Below are positions 1 to 9,701 of a DNA stretch of 64,000 bases, piece by piece. The notes under the pieces were generated by a model, which made no database searches, had not been told where the DNA came from, and saw nothing but the letters and a program-made list of their open reading frames with translations. The DNA is from Paenibacillus radicis (ex Gao et al. 2016) (lineage in GTDB: Bacteria > Bacillota > Bacilli > Paenibacillales > Paenibacillaceae). The stretch spans positions 62,001 to 126,000 of the forward strand of contig NZ_BMHY01000004.1 in the NCBI RefSeq assembly GCF_014641555.1, given 5' to 3'. How positions within the stretch are numbered: position 1 is the first letter of the stretch; the number at the start of each line of letters is the position of its first letter. Both the position numbers and the translations under genes were made by a program.

Positions 1-148
1 ACGCACAGCCGTTTATTTGTGAGGCACGAATTTTAACCAATTCAAACAATATCGGGTCACCGTTCATTTGTTTGATTGTCTCTTCCAGCTTCATCATCGT
101 TTGATAGGCAGCCGGATTCGCTTTGTGTGCATGCATTCGCAGGTTCAT
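1..148 (-). CDS. AhpD-like carboxymuconolactone decarboxylase-family protein (partial, cut by window start)
   Basis: The 49 visible N-terminal codons contain a segment ending KIRASQINGCA, which matches the AhpD/CMD-family core in which the cysteine after the SQINGC motif begins the redox CxxC pair. These proteins are small all-helical peroxidase or hydroperoxide-reducing enzymes. The ATG at 148 has a GGAGG box six bases upstream on the minus strand, so the start is well supported. The remainder, including the second cysteine and the proton-relay histidine, lies outside the window. Family assignment rests on the short motif only; the substrate cannot be inferred. Confidence 0.75.
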   Translation of the reverse strand, partial: MNLRMHAHKANPAAYQTMMKLEETIKQMNGDPILFELVKIRASQINGCA

Positions 149-242
149 ATCGATTCCTCCAAGTGATGTAATGACTTAATGTTATCTAAGACAATTGAGC
201 GGATGTTTTTGTGACAGAGGAATAACTGATTTCATAAAAAAA

Positions 243-264
243 GACAATAGCGCCCAAATGGAGC
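243..264 (+). repeat. 22-bp direct repeat, copy 1
   Basis: Begins GACAATAGC and contains CCAAAT followed by GAGC. It matches the second copy at 676-697 at 19 of 22 bases by direct reading. Confidence 0.5.
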
Positions 265-675
265 TAGAGTGGCTTGAGGGGAGAGAAACTGCGGATTTCT
301 CAACTGGATTTCAATCTATTTGAAATTAAAATGTGGCTGCTGCGATTGCATTGCGCTTTGCCGTTGAGATGTTGTATCGGCTCTTTGGGATAGCTAGCCT
401 CACTGCGCAAAACATGAAACGAAATGCAAAAGTGCAGGCTGATAAGTATCAAAAGCTCCAAAACCTCGCTCAAAATGCAAAAGTACATTTCAAATCGGCT
501 GCTTTCGCTCTAAGGGAGCGATTTAAGCCAACCAACATGCACATTTGCATTTTGATGCGACAAATCGTCGATTTCACGACTTACAACCTGTATGTTTACA
601 TTTTGATTAGTTCGGGTACAACCATCAGGGCTAAAAGTGTTAAAAAGCTGCCGAGATTTTCTCGACAGCTTGAGG

Positions 676-697
676 GACAATAGCATCCAAATAGAGC
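676..697 (+). repeat. 22-bp direct repeat, copy 2
   Basis: Same word as 243-264 with three substitutions. It sits just downstream of an inverted repeat with arms GCTGCCGAGA and TCTCGACAGC (638-670). Confidence 0.5.
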
Positions 698-756
698 CTT
701 GTTCTGTATGTTGCTTAGTAGGGGAGAGTAGCAACGCGAGGTTATCAATCAGCGCT

Positions 757-1299
757 TCAAAGAGGCTGCTTGTAGTCCTGTTCCAAAATAGAATATTGAT
801 GCGAGTCCACCCATCTGTTGTCTTTGTTGTGCCACATATGCTCTCTAAGATGTCCTTCGTATCGCATGCCAATTTTTTGCATCACTTTGGCAGACCCGAT
901 ATTGTCTGGACGGCAGGTTGCGAAGATCCGATGAAGCTTAAGCTCGCCGAAGCCGAATGATAGCAGGGCGCTTGCAGCTTCTGAGGCAAAACCTCGTCCC
1001 CAGTGATGATCCTGAAAGCAATAACCCAATTCTCCGATTCCAGGGCTGTAGATGTGAATGCCGCTGCCGCCAATCAATTGGCCGCTTTCTTTCAGAATAA
1101 CGGCTAACTCAAAGCCTTGGCGGGGCGTCTTTTCTTGCATCTCTATGACCGTATTCAAGTAACTCTGGGTCTCGTCTATGGAGTTGGGTCCCCATAGCAT
1201 GTGCTTTACGACTAATGGATTGGATGCGTACTCATGTATAGCTTCTGAATCCTTGGTTATAAATTCTCTCAGCCGCAATCTCTCTGTTTCAATTACCAT
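757..1299 (-). CDS. RimJ/RimL-type GNAT N-acetyltransferase
   Basis: A 180-residue protein starting MVIETERLRLREF, the usual opening of the RimJ/RimL branch of GNAT acetyltransferases, which transfer acetyl from acetyl-CoA to N-terminal or small-molecule amines. Visible landmarks are GELGYCFQDHHWGRGFASEA, containing the acetyl-CoA loop, followed by FATCRPDNIGSAKVMQKIGM, the conserved C-terminal motif. The start at 1299 is chosen over one 14 codons upstream because a G-rich Shine-Dalgarno sequence lies just ahead of it and the family normally begins here. It converges on no obvious partner, so the substrate is unknown. Confidence 0.85.
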   Translation of the reverse strand: MVIETERLRLREFITKDSEAIHEYASNPLVVKHMLWGPNSIDETQSYLNTVIEMQEKTPRQGFELAVILKESGQLIGGSGIHIYSPGIGELGYCFQDHHWGRGFASEAASALLSFGFGELKLHRIFATCRPDNIGSAKVMQKIGMRYEGHLREHMWHNKDNRWVDSHQYSILEQDYKQPL

Positions 1300-1407
1300 G
1301 GGAGCCCCCCTTATGAATCGAAGTTTGATATATTTTACCATGACAGATGATTTATCACTACATCCCGTTTATTTCGTATTTGGGGAATATCTCGCAGCGG
1401 CCGGTGC

Positions 1408-1737
1408 CTAACTTAGCCACTTCTGTCCCCACTGTTTCATGGCAGCCAAAACAACCAGCATTTCCAGTCCCTTTGGGGTTAGAGAGTATTGTACAGAAAC
1501 AGGAACAGTAGGGAAAACTTCACGGTCGATAATTTCATTCTTTTCTAGATGCCTCAACGTATCTGTTAATCCTTTTGTATTCATGTTACCCAGCTGCCTT
1601 CTAAGCTCGTTGAAGCGCAGCGGCTGTTTCTTGGACAATTGTGCAAGAACGTGAAAGGTCCATTTGCCTTCCAAAATTTTTAGAACCGACCTTGCCAAAG
1701 CTGTATTATCCCCGCACGATGCCATTGTCGAATCCAT
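1408..1737 (-). CDS. HxlR-family winged-helix regulator
   Basis: About 110 residues with the HxlR signature: LEGKWTFHVLAQLSKK, then RFNELRRQLGNMNTKGLTDTL as the DNA-recognition wing-helix, and a C-terminal SLTPKGLEM segment. Family members are dimeric repressors or activators that often sense electrophiles or redox change and control a neighbouring oxidoreductase. It is divergent from the Gfo/Idh/MocA oxidoreductase at 1936, a typical arrangement. The start is uncertain: an ATG at 1749 lies directly on the GGGAGG box, so the ATG at 1737, 12 bases downstream of it, is preferred. The cysteine near the N-terminus (MASCGDN) could be the sensing residue, as in HypR/YodB-type relatives; that is inference. 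Confidence 0.85.
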   Translation of the reverse strand: MDSTMASCGDNTALARSVLKILEGKWTFHVLAQLSKKQPLRFNELRRQLGNMNTKGLTDTLRHLEKNEIIDREVFPTVPVSVQYSLTPKGLEMLVVLAAMKQWGQKWLS

Positions 1738-1935
1738 AGATAGCGCCATCCTCCCTGGAGCATTTCTTTTTTGATCTATGCTACCATAACGGGCCAGAGA
1801 GGGACAAATGATTGCATCCATCGTCCAACGCTTTACAATTATAAAGCAGCTGTAGAAAAACTGCCTTCTTACATTTGGGCAAAGGGTGGGCTATAGTTTT
1901 AGTTGCTTACACTATATAGAAGGAAGGGTTTCATA

Positions 1936-3063
1936 ATGAGCAGCGTACCCGGCAAACAAATCGGTGTTGGCATCATAGGAGGGTCTGTCAATAATGGATG
2001 GGCCAAGCAAACGCATATTCCTGCTATTCAGGAGCTTAAGGAGCTGCAACTAGTTGCAGTAAGCACAAGCAGGAAAGAGAGCGCGGAGCAGAGCGCATTG
2101 GAATTCGGTATACCTCACGCGTTTGCAGATGCAAACGAAATGGCGCAGCATCCCGAGGTGGATATGGTAGTCGTAAGTGTCAAGGTTGGCGAACACTACG
2201 ATGCAGTACATGCCGCTATATCGGCAGGCAAAGCGGTGTATTGTGAATGGCCGTTGGGGAGCAGCACCGCAGAAGCGATTGCGATGCAGCAGCTTGCGGA
2301 GGCTAGAGATGTACAAACCGCTATTGGCTTGCAAGCAAGACAGGCCTCTGAAGTTCTATATATGAAGCAATTAATTGAAGATGGATATATCGGTAAAATA
2401 CGGTCTGTTCATCTGAAGGCATATACCGAGGTAATGGGCGGATTTGGCTATGGCTCTAGTAAATATGTATTTGATAAAACAGCAGGCGGCAATTTGCTAG
2501 CCATCTACGGCGGACATTCACTGGATGCGCTCACCTATATTGCAGGCCAATTCATAGAGCTATCCGCTATGATGGAGAATCAATATAAACAAGCAAAGAT
2601 TATCGGTACGGATGAAATAGTGGAAAAAACATCGGATGATCAAATTTTAATACAGGGCAAGCTGGAGGGGGGAACTGTCGCTAGCGTCCATATTCAAGGG
2701 GGCGCACAGCATCCGGGATTGTACTTGGAGGTTAGCGGGGAGAAGGGGACTCTTGTGCTTCAAAATCAGAAAGGCAGCATTCAGATGGGGCCTTACAGCT
2801 TGAAAGGCGGCCGCCGGATTGAGGGAGAGCCGCTGGCAGCATTGGATGAGCTCCATGTTCCGGAAAGTTTCGTCCGGGTACCGGCAAGCATCTCTCAACA
2901 GGGCGGACCTCTAGTAAATGTAGCCGCGGCCCACCAGCGATTTGCCCAAGATATTCAGAACGGTACTGCTCAAATGCCAGATTTCAAGGCTGCCGTGGAC
3001 ATTCATCATTTATTGGATGCGGTAGCGAAAGCAGCTGATACAGGCGAAAGACAATATTTATAA
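1936..3063 (+). CDS. Gfo/Idh/MocA-family NAD(P)-dependent oxidoreductase
   Basis: 375 residues. The N-terminal Rossmann half shows GVGIIGGSVNNGWAKQTHIP and, later, AVYCEWPLGSS in place of the usual EKP motif of sugar dehydrogenases. The C-terminal half is the alpha/beta substrate domain. Members oxidise or reduce sugars, inositols and biliverdin-like substrates. The EWP variant, with a long AIAMQQLAEAR helix following, resembles the fungal/bacterial Gal80-like branch, so a catalytic or a regulatory role is possible. The start is set at the ATG with AGGAAGGG seven bases upstream. The divergent HxlR gene probably regulates it. Confidence 0.82.
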   Translation: MSSVPGKQIGVGIIGGSVNNGWAKQTHIPAIQELKELQLVAVSTSRKESAEQSALEFGIPHAFADANEMAQHPEVDMVVVSVKVGEHYDAVHAAISAGKAVYCEWPLGSSTAEAIAMQQLAEARDVQTAIGLQARQASEVLYMKQLIEDGYIGKIRSVHLKAYTEVMGGFGYGSSKYVFDKTAGGNLLAIYGGHSLDALTYIAGQFIELSAMMENQYKQAKIIGTDEIVEKTSDDQILIQGKLEGGTVASVHIQGGAQHPGLYLEVSGEKGTLVLQNQKGSIQMGPYSLKGGRRIEGEPLAALDELHVPESFVRVPASISQQGGPLVNVAAAHQRFAQDIQNGTAQMPDFKAAVDIHHLLDAVAKAADTGERQYL

Positions 3064-3074
3064 CAGGCATGTCG

Positions 3075-3124
3075 AAAAGAGGTCTCAGGGAGCAATGTCA
3101 TTGCTCCTTGGAGATCTCTTTTTT
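3075..3124 (+). terminator. Rho-independent terminator
   Basis: A long hairpin with arms AAAAGAGGTCTCAGGGAGCAATG and its near-perfect complement, followed by TTTTTT. It ends the oxidoreductase unit. The minus strand also runs into A/T-rich flanks, so it may serve the convergent synthetase gene as well. Confidence 0.85.
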
Positions 3125-3134
3125 GACTAGCTTT

Positions 3135-4916
3135 TCAGCAGCTTTTAATCGGATTGGGAATGTTGACATAGAGCGGTGTCTCGCCACGCTTGTGAAAGCG
3201 GCTAAGCAAATTCGCTTTGGCAGGAAGATAGTCACTGTTCAACAAATCGTCCAGCAAATTCTGCATAGTTGAACGATCGGATTCTTGTTTCATTTGCTCC
3301 AGCGTGAGCTTCACCGTGTGCCAGAATGGCTGTTCGGCTTGACCTGAATGGAAGGCGAGCCGCTGGATCAGATGGCAAAGATGATTCACGAAAAAATAAT
3401 ACTTAAGACGATGGCGGGATTCCGCCTCACTATACAGCACAGGGCTATCCTCTTCAATGAGATGCTGCATCCAATTCTCACGCCTTGCGATCTCTTCATT
3501 CACACTAATTCCCTCAAGATCCCGCACATAAAAGACGGCCGGCGTCCCTTTGTCCAAGCTCAGCATCGCGTTCTGAACATGAGCTTCAAGGCTGATTCCG
3601 GTTTCTGTATAGAGACGAAGAATCGGCAGCATCGACAATTGCAAATAGCGTTGCAGCCATGCGATCCAATCTGGATCTGGCCCTCCCTCAGGCAGACTTT
3701 CACGGACAGCCCGGAACAGCAGCGGCTCTTCTTCGCCGGGAAGCACTTCAAGCAGTGAAGCGAGCACATAGGGAGGCTGATCGGAGGAGCTGCATGCCTT
3801 CGGTGCTTCTCTCACAATCATCGAGAAGCTGGCCAACAGATCTTCATTAAGAGAGCTTACGCCAGGAATGCCAACGGTCCGGTAGCCTTCCTCCAGCAGC
3901 AACTGAAACTGCTCAGTTGTATACCGCTCTCTCACCGCATGAACGACTTTAGCCGCATCCAGAGTGCGCCGCAGCTGCTCGTAGTTGTTCTCACGAATGA
4001 AATTCGTAATTCGGATATGGAGCGACAGCTTGAAGAAGCATTGCTGTTCGGGGCTCCAGACGGTTCGCACCGAGGAGGTGGGATAAACAGTCGGACCAGT
4101 CAAGCCCAAATCTATGAGCTGCTTATTATGGATTAACTGCTGCACGGATTCTAGCGAAAGCAAGTAGTTTGCTTGCCACGGATGGCAAGGAAGGATGACG
4201 TAGTCCGCATATTCGTCCGAGAGCTTGCTGCGCGCAGCGGCTTTCATCGGCTCGGGAATCCAATTCGCATCTGCTTCGCTGAAGGAATCCATTAGCCAAT
4301 CCTCGACCACGCAATCCTGCGCCACAGCAAAGCCGTAAAGCGAGAACGCAGTTCCGTATTCGGGAGAATAGACGCGGCTGTCCGTTTCACTAAAGCCCTC
4401 CAGACTCTTGGGCGTTGGGTGAAACGGGTGTCCGCTTAAGAGTGATTGCTCGCAAGATCGGAAATCAAGTGCAGGCAAGGGCTGCTGGCTTGCATGACGG
4501 AAATACCCTTCCATCCGGCGCGTACTGTTCAGTAACAGTGTTTGCAGCTCCAGCTTTTTCAGCTCCCGAGATTCGGGATCTTTCTCTGCGAAGGACACTT
4601 CATCCAGCAACAGGTTAACAATCGTTTCAAAGCCAACCTCTTCTGCATGTGCATGTTCCTCGGTGAAAAACGAATCCCCAAACACATGATGCCCCCCAGC
4701 GGAATGATGCCGCAAAGAGCCGTATAGCGTCTTCTGCAATTGCGGCAGAACAACTTTGAGCGTAAGTTCGGGACGCAAGGGACTGCTGTAGCCCGGAAAA
4801 TGCTGACCGTTCTCCCGAAGGTACGTGTTTAATAACCGGCTTAAACTTTCCTGCTGCGATCTGACGACAGCATCTGCAGCCGGGGATGATGAATCTAGCT
4901 TGGTATTTAATTGCAT
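3135..4916 (-). CDS. IucA/IucC-family NRPS-independent siderophore synthetase, SbnE/AcsD-like (type A)
   Basis: 593 residues, the normal size for ATP-dependent synthetases that adenylate a carboxylate and condense it with an amine. Visible motifs are GHPFHPTPKSLEGF (residues ~160-175, nucleotide/substrate site), LSLHIRITNFIREN and, toward the C-terminus, the FhuF-like region with AHVQNAMLS. The RITNFIR version resembles AcsD/SbnE, the citrate-desymmetrising type A enzymes; the two paralogues at 9698 and 11518 carry a different ITNTSSGRIL-type version. The SbnE role (citrate plus L-2,3-diaminopropionate) is therefore inferred from motif type and context. It lies 21 bases downstream of the exporter gene on the same strand and shares the Fur-box promoter at about 6230. 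Confidence 0.85.
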   Translation of the reverse strand: MQLNTKLDSSSPAADAVVRSQQESLSRLLNTYLRENGQHFPGYSSPLRPELTLKVVLPQLQKTLYGSLRHHSAGGHHVFGDSFFTEEHAHAEEVGFETIVNLLLDEVSFAEKDPESRELKKLELQTLLLNSTRRMEGYFRHASQQPLPALDFRSCEQSLLSGHPFHPTPKSLEGFSETDSRVYSPEYGTAFSLYGFAVAQDCVVEDWLMDSFSEADANWIPEPMKAAARSKLSDEYADYVILPCHPWQANYLLSLESVQQLIHNKQLIDLGLTGPTVYPTSSVRTVWSPEQQCFFKLSLHIRITNFIRENNYEQLRRTLDAAKVVHAVRERYTTEQFQLLLEEGYRTVGIPGVSSLNEDLLASFSMIVREAPKACSSSDQPPYVLASLLEVLPGEEEPLLFRAVRESLPEGGPDPDWIAWLQRYLQLSMLPILRLYTETGISLEAHVQNAMLSLDKGTPAVFYVRDLEGISVNEEIARRENWMQHLIEEDSPVLYSEAESRHRLKYYFFVNHLCHLIQRLAFHSGQAEQPFWHTVKLTLEQMKQESDRSTMQNLLDDLLNSDYLPAKANLLSRFHKRGETPLYVNIPNPIKSC

Positions 4917-4937
4917 AGCGGGACTCCTTTCAAATTG

Positions 4938-6173
4938 TCACTCAGACGACAGCTGAACATTTGACCTTTGCGCATGAACAGGAAGCTGCCAGAACAGCAA
5001 TGAAGCTGCAATCATGACGCCGCACATGACGAAGAAAACGGATGACATCCCCAAGTGAGCACCCAGATACAGTCCAATCGTAGGGCCAGATATTTGGCCA
5101 ATCATCAGCAGGCTGTTCGTTGCCCCGACCCTGACTCCCCGGTCAGAGCTGGAGGAGGAGCGGAGTACGGCAAGCATTACGGTTTGTAATAAAGCGCTGT
5201 AGAAAAAGCCCTGCAGGAAGCGAATGAGAAGCAGCCATACGATGCCTAACGGAACGGTCTGTGCCGCCAAGCATAGAGCGCAAAGCACGCCTGCGATGAC
5301 GAGATTTCGTTCAAGCCGGTTCCGGTCATTTCTTCTGCCCCACCACGGAGCACCGATGAGTTCGCCAAGAGACGACACGGCGAGCAGCAATCCGACAATC
5401 GTTGCACTGCTGGCAGGGGAGTGGAACAGTTCCCTGATAAACGGTGTGAAAATAGCGAATATGGAGAAATCGACCAGCTTGAACAGCATGCCTGCAGCGA
5501 CAAACCGTCTTACGAGCGGCTGCCGGACAAGGGATAGAAAGGCCGGTATAACGCCGGTGCTTTTGATTGCCGAAGCTTTTGTTCGCTTCTCGTCTTTATC
5601 CGTCAGAATGGATGCGGCGATCACGCCAAGCAGTCCCGTCAATGCTGCCGTAATAAACAGCAGAGGACGGCTGCCCCAAGTGCTGACGCATAGACTGCCA
5701 AGCAACGGGCCGGCAAGCAGACCGAGGGCCGACGCCCGCTCCAGCCTGCCTAATGCAACCCCTTGCTCTTTATGCGGAGCATGGGTTCCGACAAAGGCGC
5801 TGCTGGCGTCCGAGATGCCGCCGAAGGCTCCCTGGCAAAGCCGGAATAGAAAAAACTGAAACGGAGTTTGCGCAACAGCCATTAGAAACATGCTTAAGGC
5901 TAGGCCAAGCAAGGCGCGAACGACCATCCACTTCCGGCTCCAACGATCGCCAAGCTTGCCCCAGAAGGGGGTGAGCAAAGCGTAGGACACTGCCGGAGCG
6001 GAGAGGGAGAGGCCGGTCCAGAGCAGGATATCTGCAGTCGTTCCGGCCTTCATATTCTCCAGATAGAAGGGGATAAAAGGGCTGATTCCCGTTAATCCCA
6101 TACTCGTTAAAAATCGGCCTCCCCACAAAATTCGAGCATTTTTTTGCCAGGATGCTAGTTGTGTAATCGTCAT
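4938..6173 (-). CDS. MFS siderophore exporter, SbnD-like
   Basis: 411 residues with about 12 hydrophobic segments and the MFS motif A (WGKLGDRWSRKWMV) between helices 2 and 3. Proton-driven exporters of this class secrete freshly made siderophore; SbnD does this for staphyloferrin B. The assignment to export rests on its place as first gene of the minus-strand unit with the type A synthetase, opposite sbnABH and behind a Fur-like box. AGGTGAC precedes the ATG. A general multidrug pump is the alternative. Confidence 0.8.
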   Translation of the reverse strand: MTITQLASWQKNARILWGGRFLTSMGLTGISPFIPFYLENMKAGTTADILLWTGLSLSAPAVSYALLTPFWGKLGDRWSRKWMVVRALLGLALSMFLMAVAQTPFQFFLFRLCQGAFGGISDASSAFVGTHAPHKEQGVALGRLERASALGLLAGPLLGSLCVSTWGSRPLLFITAALTGLLGVIAASILTDKDEKRTKASAIKSTGVIPAFLSLVRQPLVRRFVAAGMLFKLVDFSIFAIFTPFIRELFHSPASSATIVGLLLAVSSLGELIGAPWWGRRNDRNRLERNLVIAGVLCALCLAAQTVPLGIVWLLLIRFLQGFFYSALLQTVMLAVLRSSSSSDRGVRVGATNSLLMIGQISGPTIGLYLGAHLGMSSVFFVMCGVMIAASLLFWQLPVHAQRSNVQLSSE

Positions 6174-6215
6174 GTCACCTGCCTTTGAACCAAATGGAAA
6201 GCGATTGCGTGATAC

Positions 6216-6244
6216 AGATTATCAACAATAATAATCATTGTCAA
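6216..6244 (-). promoter_or_regulatory. Sigma-A type promoter for the exporter-synthetase unit
   Basis: On the minus strand, TTGACA (6244-6239), a 17-base spacer and TAATCT (6221-6216) lie 43 bases upstream of the exporter ATG. The Fur-like box overlaps the -35 element and spacer. Confidence 0.65.
6229..6243. promoter_or_regulatory. Fur-like box (exporter side)
   Basis: TAATAATCATTGTCA fits the 7-1-7 Fur consensus TGATAATnATTATCA with two mismatches. It overlaps the minus-strand promoter, as expected for iron-dependent repression. Confidence 0.7.
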
Positions 6245-6281
6245 TTAGAAAAAAAGAAAAAATATCCACAAAAAAAAGAGC

Positions 6282-6311
6282 TTGACAGGAAGAAGTTGGG
6301 AGTTCCATAAT
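6282..6311 (+). promoter_or_regulatory. Sigma-A type promoter for the sbnA-led operon
   Basis: TTGACA at 6282-6287, an 18-base spacer and CATAAT at 6306-6311. The expected start site is near 6318, ahead of the second Fur-like box. Confidence 0.65.
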
Positions 6312-6335
6312 GGGCATGTATTTTGCTCATGAAAA

Positions 6336-7409
<1,074 letters not shown>

Positions 7410-7437
7410 CCAATCTGAAAAGGGAGTGAATCGTAAA

Positions 7438-8457
7438 TTGGAAACGACGATGGAGCATCAAATTTTATATTTAAGCAAGCAGGATCTTATCGAGCTGGGA
7501 GGGGCTCATTCCGATCCTTATGTTGCTGCAGTTAGCCGTGCGCTTGAACTGCATAGCGCGGGAGATTATGTGCAGCCGCTTAAGCCATACTTGCGGGCAG
7601 CGGGAGAGAACGGCCATATTGCCGACCGGATTATTGCAATGCCCGCCTATGTCGGAGGGGAAACCGCGATCAGCGGACTGAAATGGATCGGCAGCAAGCA
7701 TGATAACCCGGCGAAACGGAATAAAGAGCGGGCAAGCGCATTAATCATTTTGAACGATCCCGAGACGAATTACCCCGTTGCCGTCATGGAGGGAAGTCTG
7801 ATCAGCAGTATGCGCACTGCTGCGGTTACGGTTATCGGAGCGCGTCATTTGGCCAAGGAGGGTTTCGAAGCTGTCTCTGTCATTGGCTGCGGCTTGATTG
7901 CAAAGATGCAGATTATATCCCTGTTGGAGCAGTTCGGCACTATCAAGACGGTTCGCTTATTCGACTTGAATCCGGAAGCCGCCGGACGGCTGGCGGAAGA
8001 GATACAGCTTCGTTATGTTCACATCGAGGTCATCGTAGAAGAGACTTCGGAGCAAGCGGTCCGTCAGGCAGAGGTGCTCGTTACAGCTACGGTCGCATCT
8101 GCTCCGCATATTCCGTACGAATGGCTAGCTAAGGGGACGTTTGTCAGCAATATTTCGATTATGGATTTGCATAAAGATGTATTCATTCAGGCGGACAAAG
8201 TGATAGTGGATGATTGGGACCAATCGAACCGGGAGAAGAAAATTATTAACCAGCTGGTGCTGGAGGGCAAGTTCTCACGGGAGCAGCTGCATGCCGAGCT
8301 AGGCGAAATTCTAATCGGACGCAAGCCCGGCCGGGAGTCGGACGATGAAATCATCGTCTTGAATCCGATGGGCATGGCGGTGGAGGATATCGCTAGTGCG
8401 GCCGAGCTGTACCGCCGGGCACTGTCGGCAGGAAAGGGAACGGTACTATGGCTGTAG
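7438..8457 (+). CDS. sbnB: SbnB: N-(2-amino-2-carboxyethyl)-L-glutamate dehydrogenase
   Basis: 339 residues of the ornithine cyclodeaminase/mu-crystallin family. SbnB oxidatively hydrolyses ACEGA with NAD to L-2,3-diaminopropionate plus 2-oxoglutarate, so SbnA and SbnB supply both staphyloferrin B building blocks. Diagnostic segments are QPLKPYLR, GLKWIGSKHDNPAKRN, the Rossmann SVIGCGLIAKMQ and VVDDWDQ-type residues near IINQLVLEGKFS. The start is taken as TTG at 7438, 11 bases after AGGGAG; ATG at 7450 lacks a close ribosome binding site. An open frame extends much further upstream, but that part overlaps sbnA and is not coding. Confidence 0.92.
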   Translation: METTMEHQILYLSKQDLIELGGAHSDPYVAAVSRALELHSAGDYVQPLKPYLRAAGENGHIADRIIAMPAYVGGETAISGLKWIGSKHDNPAKRNKERASALIILNDPETNYPVAVMEGSLISSMRTAAVTVIGARHLAKEGFEAVSVIGCGLIAKMQIISLLEQFGTIKTVRLFDLNPEAAGRLAEEIQLRYVHIEVIVEETSEQAVRQAEVLVTATVASAPHIPYEWLAKGTFVSNISIMDLHKDVFIQADKVIVDDWDQSNREKKIINQLVLEGKFSREQLHAELGEILIGRKPGRESDDEIIVLNPMGMAVEDIASAAELYRRALSAGKGTVLWL

Positions 8458-9701
8458 TGCTTACGGGACAGCATTTACACAAGGAGCTCCACCGCATGGC
8501 GGAGGTCGTTCAGGAGCGGAAGCAGCGGCAAAACGAACCGTTTTGCGCCTATCTGCATGATCTAGACGCTTTGAAAGTGCAGACGGCAAGCCGGGCGAGC
8601 TCCTTACCCGAGTTTTTCAAGCTGTTTTATGCGATTAAAGCGAACTCGGAAGAAGCAATTTTACGGGCGCTTGCCCCTGTCGTGCACGGCTTTGAAGTAG
8701 CATCGCTAGGGGAAATCAAGAAGGTTCGCCAAGTATCGGCCGATATTCCAATTCTGTTCGGAGGGCCTGGTAAAACAGAGGCGGAGCTGGAAGGCGCTTT
8801 GCAGCATAACGTGCATCTGATCCATGTCGAAAGCGTTCATGAGATGAACAAGCTGAATGCTATAGCGGGCCGGCATAACAAAAAAGTGTCCGTCCTGCTG
8901 CGGATTAACTTGAAAGGTCCGCTGCCCCAAGCCAAATTAGCGATGGGCGGCCGCCCTACACAGTTTGGCATTGAGGAGGAGCAGCTGCCTCAAGCGATGG
9001 AGCAGCTTCAACAGCTGCCGAATTTACAGGTGGAGGGTTTTCATTTTCATTCCTTGTCCAACAATCTGGACGCCGAGGCACATGCTCAATTAGTGCGCTA
9101 CTATTGCTCCTTGGCAAGGCGTTGGGCAGAGACTTACGGCTTATCGCTCCGTTATCTGAATGCCGGCGGCGGCTTAGGTGTGAACTACGCGGAATTGGAG
9201 CAGCAATTCGACTGGAATCATTTTGTGAATCAATTAGGCAGCTTGGTAAAGGAAGCGGCTAGCCCGGACATGATGATCTACTTCGAGTGCGGCCGTTATA
9301 TAACGGCATCGACGGGTTATTATGCGGCGGAGGTGCTCGACATTAAGCGCAATCACGGCAAGTATTATGCCGTAGTTCGAGGAGGAACGCATCATTTCCG
9401 TCTGCCGTCGTCATGGCAGCACAGCCATCCGTTTCAGGTTATTACCGTTGATGAATGGCCTCATCCTTACGAGCGGCCTTCGCTCGATGATGAAAAGGTT
9501 TCCGTCGTCGGCCAATTATGTACGCCAAAGGATGTTCTGGCTCAGGACGTGCAGATTGACCAGGTGCGGGTGGGGGATATTTTGTTATTCCCTTATGCGG
9601 GAGCGTACGGCTGGGCGATCTCGCATCATGATTTTTTAAGTCATCCTCATCCTGAGCACATCTATTTGGAGTCCAATGCAGAAATTGGAGGTGGCGTATG
9701 A
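8448..9701 (+). CDS. sbnH: SbnH: PLP-dependent decarboxylase
   Basis: 417 residues, fold type III (alanine racemase-like barrel) decarboxylase related to diaminopimelate and ornithine decarboxylases. In staphyloferrin B synthesis SbnH decarboxylates the citryl-diaminopropionate intermediate to the ethylenediamine moiety. The PLP lysine is K64 in FYAIKANSE; further landmarks are HFHSLSNN, NAGGGLGVNY and the C-terminal QLCTPKDVLAQD, in which the cysteine is the general acid from the partner subunit. It overlaps sbnB by 10 bases and the next synthetase by the ATGA motif, so translation is probably coupled. Confidence 0.92.
   Translation: MAVVLTGQHLHKELHRMAEVVQERKQRQNEPFCAYLHDLDALKVQTASRASSLPEFFKLFYAIKANSEEAILRALAPVVHGFEVASLGEIKKVRQVSADIPILFGGPGKTEAELEGALQHNVHLIHVESVHEMNKLNAIAGRHNKKVSVLLRINLKGPLPQAKLAMGGRPTQFGIEEEQLPQAMEQLQQLPNLQVEGFHFHSLSNNLDAEAHAQLVRYYCSLARRWAETYGLSLRYLNAGGGLGVNYAELEQQFDWNHFVNQLGSLVKEAASPDMMIYFECGRYITASTGYYAAEVLDIKRNHGKYYAVVRGGTHHFRLPSSWQHSHPFQVITVDEWPHPYERPSLDDEKVSVVGQLCTPKDVLAQDVQIDQVRVGDILLFPYAGAYGWAISHHDFLSHPHPEHIYLESNAEIGGGV

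Larger units (their letters stand above)
149..756. other. Non-coding stretch with short repeats
   Basis: About 600 bases without a credible gene. Small open frames occur on both strands but lack a ribosome binding site and recognisable motifs. The stretch holds two copies of a 22-base direct repeat (243-264 and 676-697), and several A-rich words of the type ATGCAAAAGTnCA around 425-500, with an inverted version near 537-558. This looks like a decayed interspersed intergenic repeat. Confidence 0.5.
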
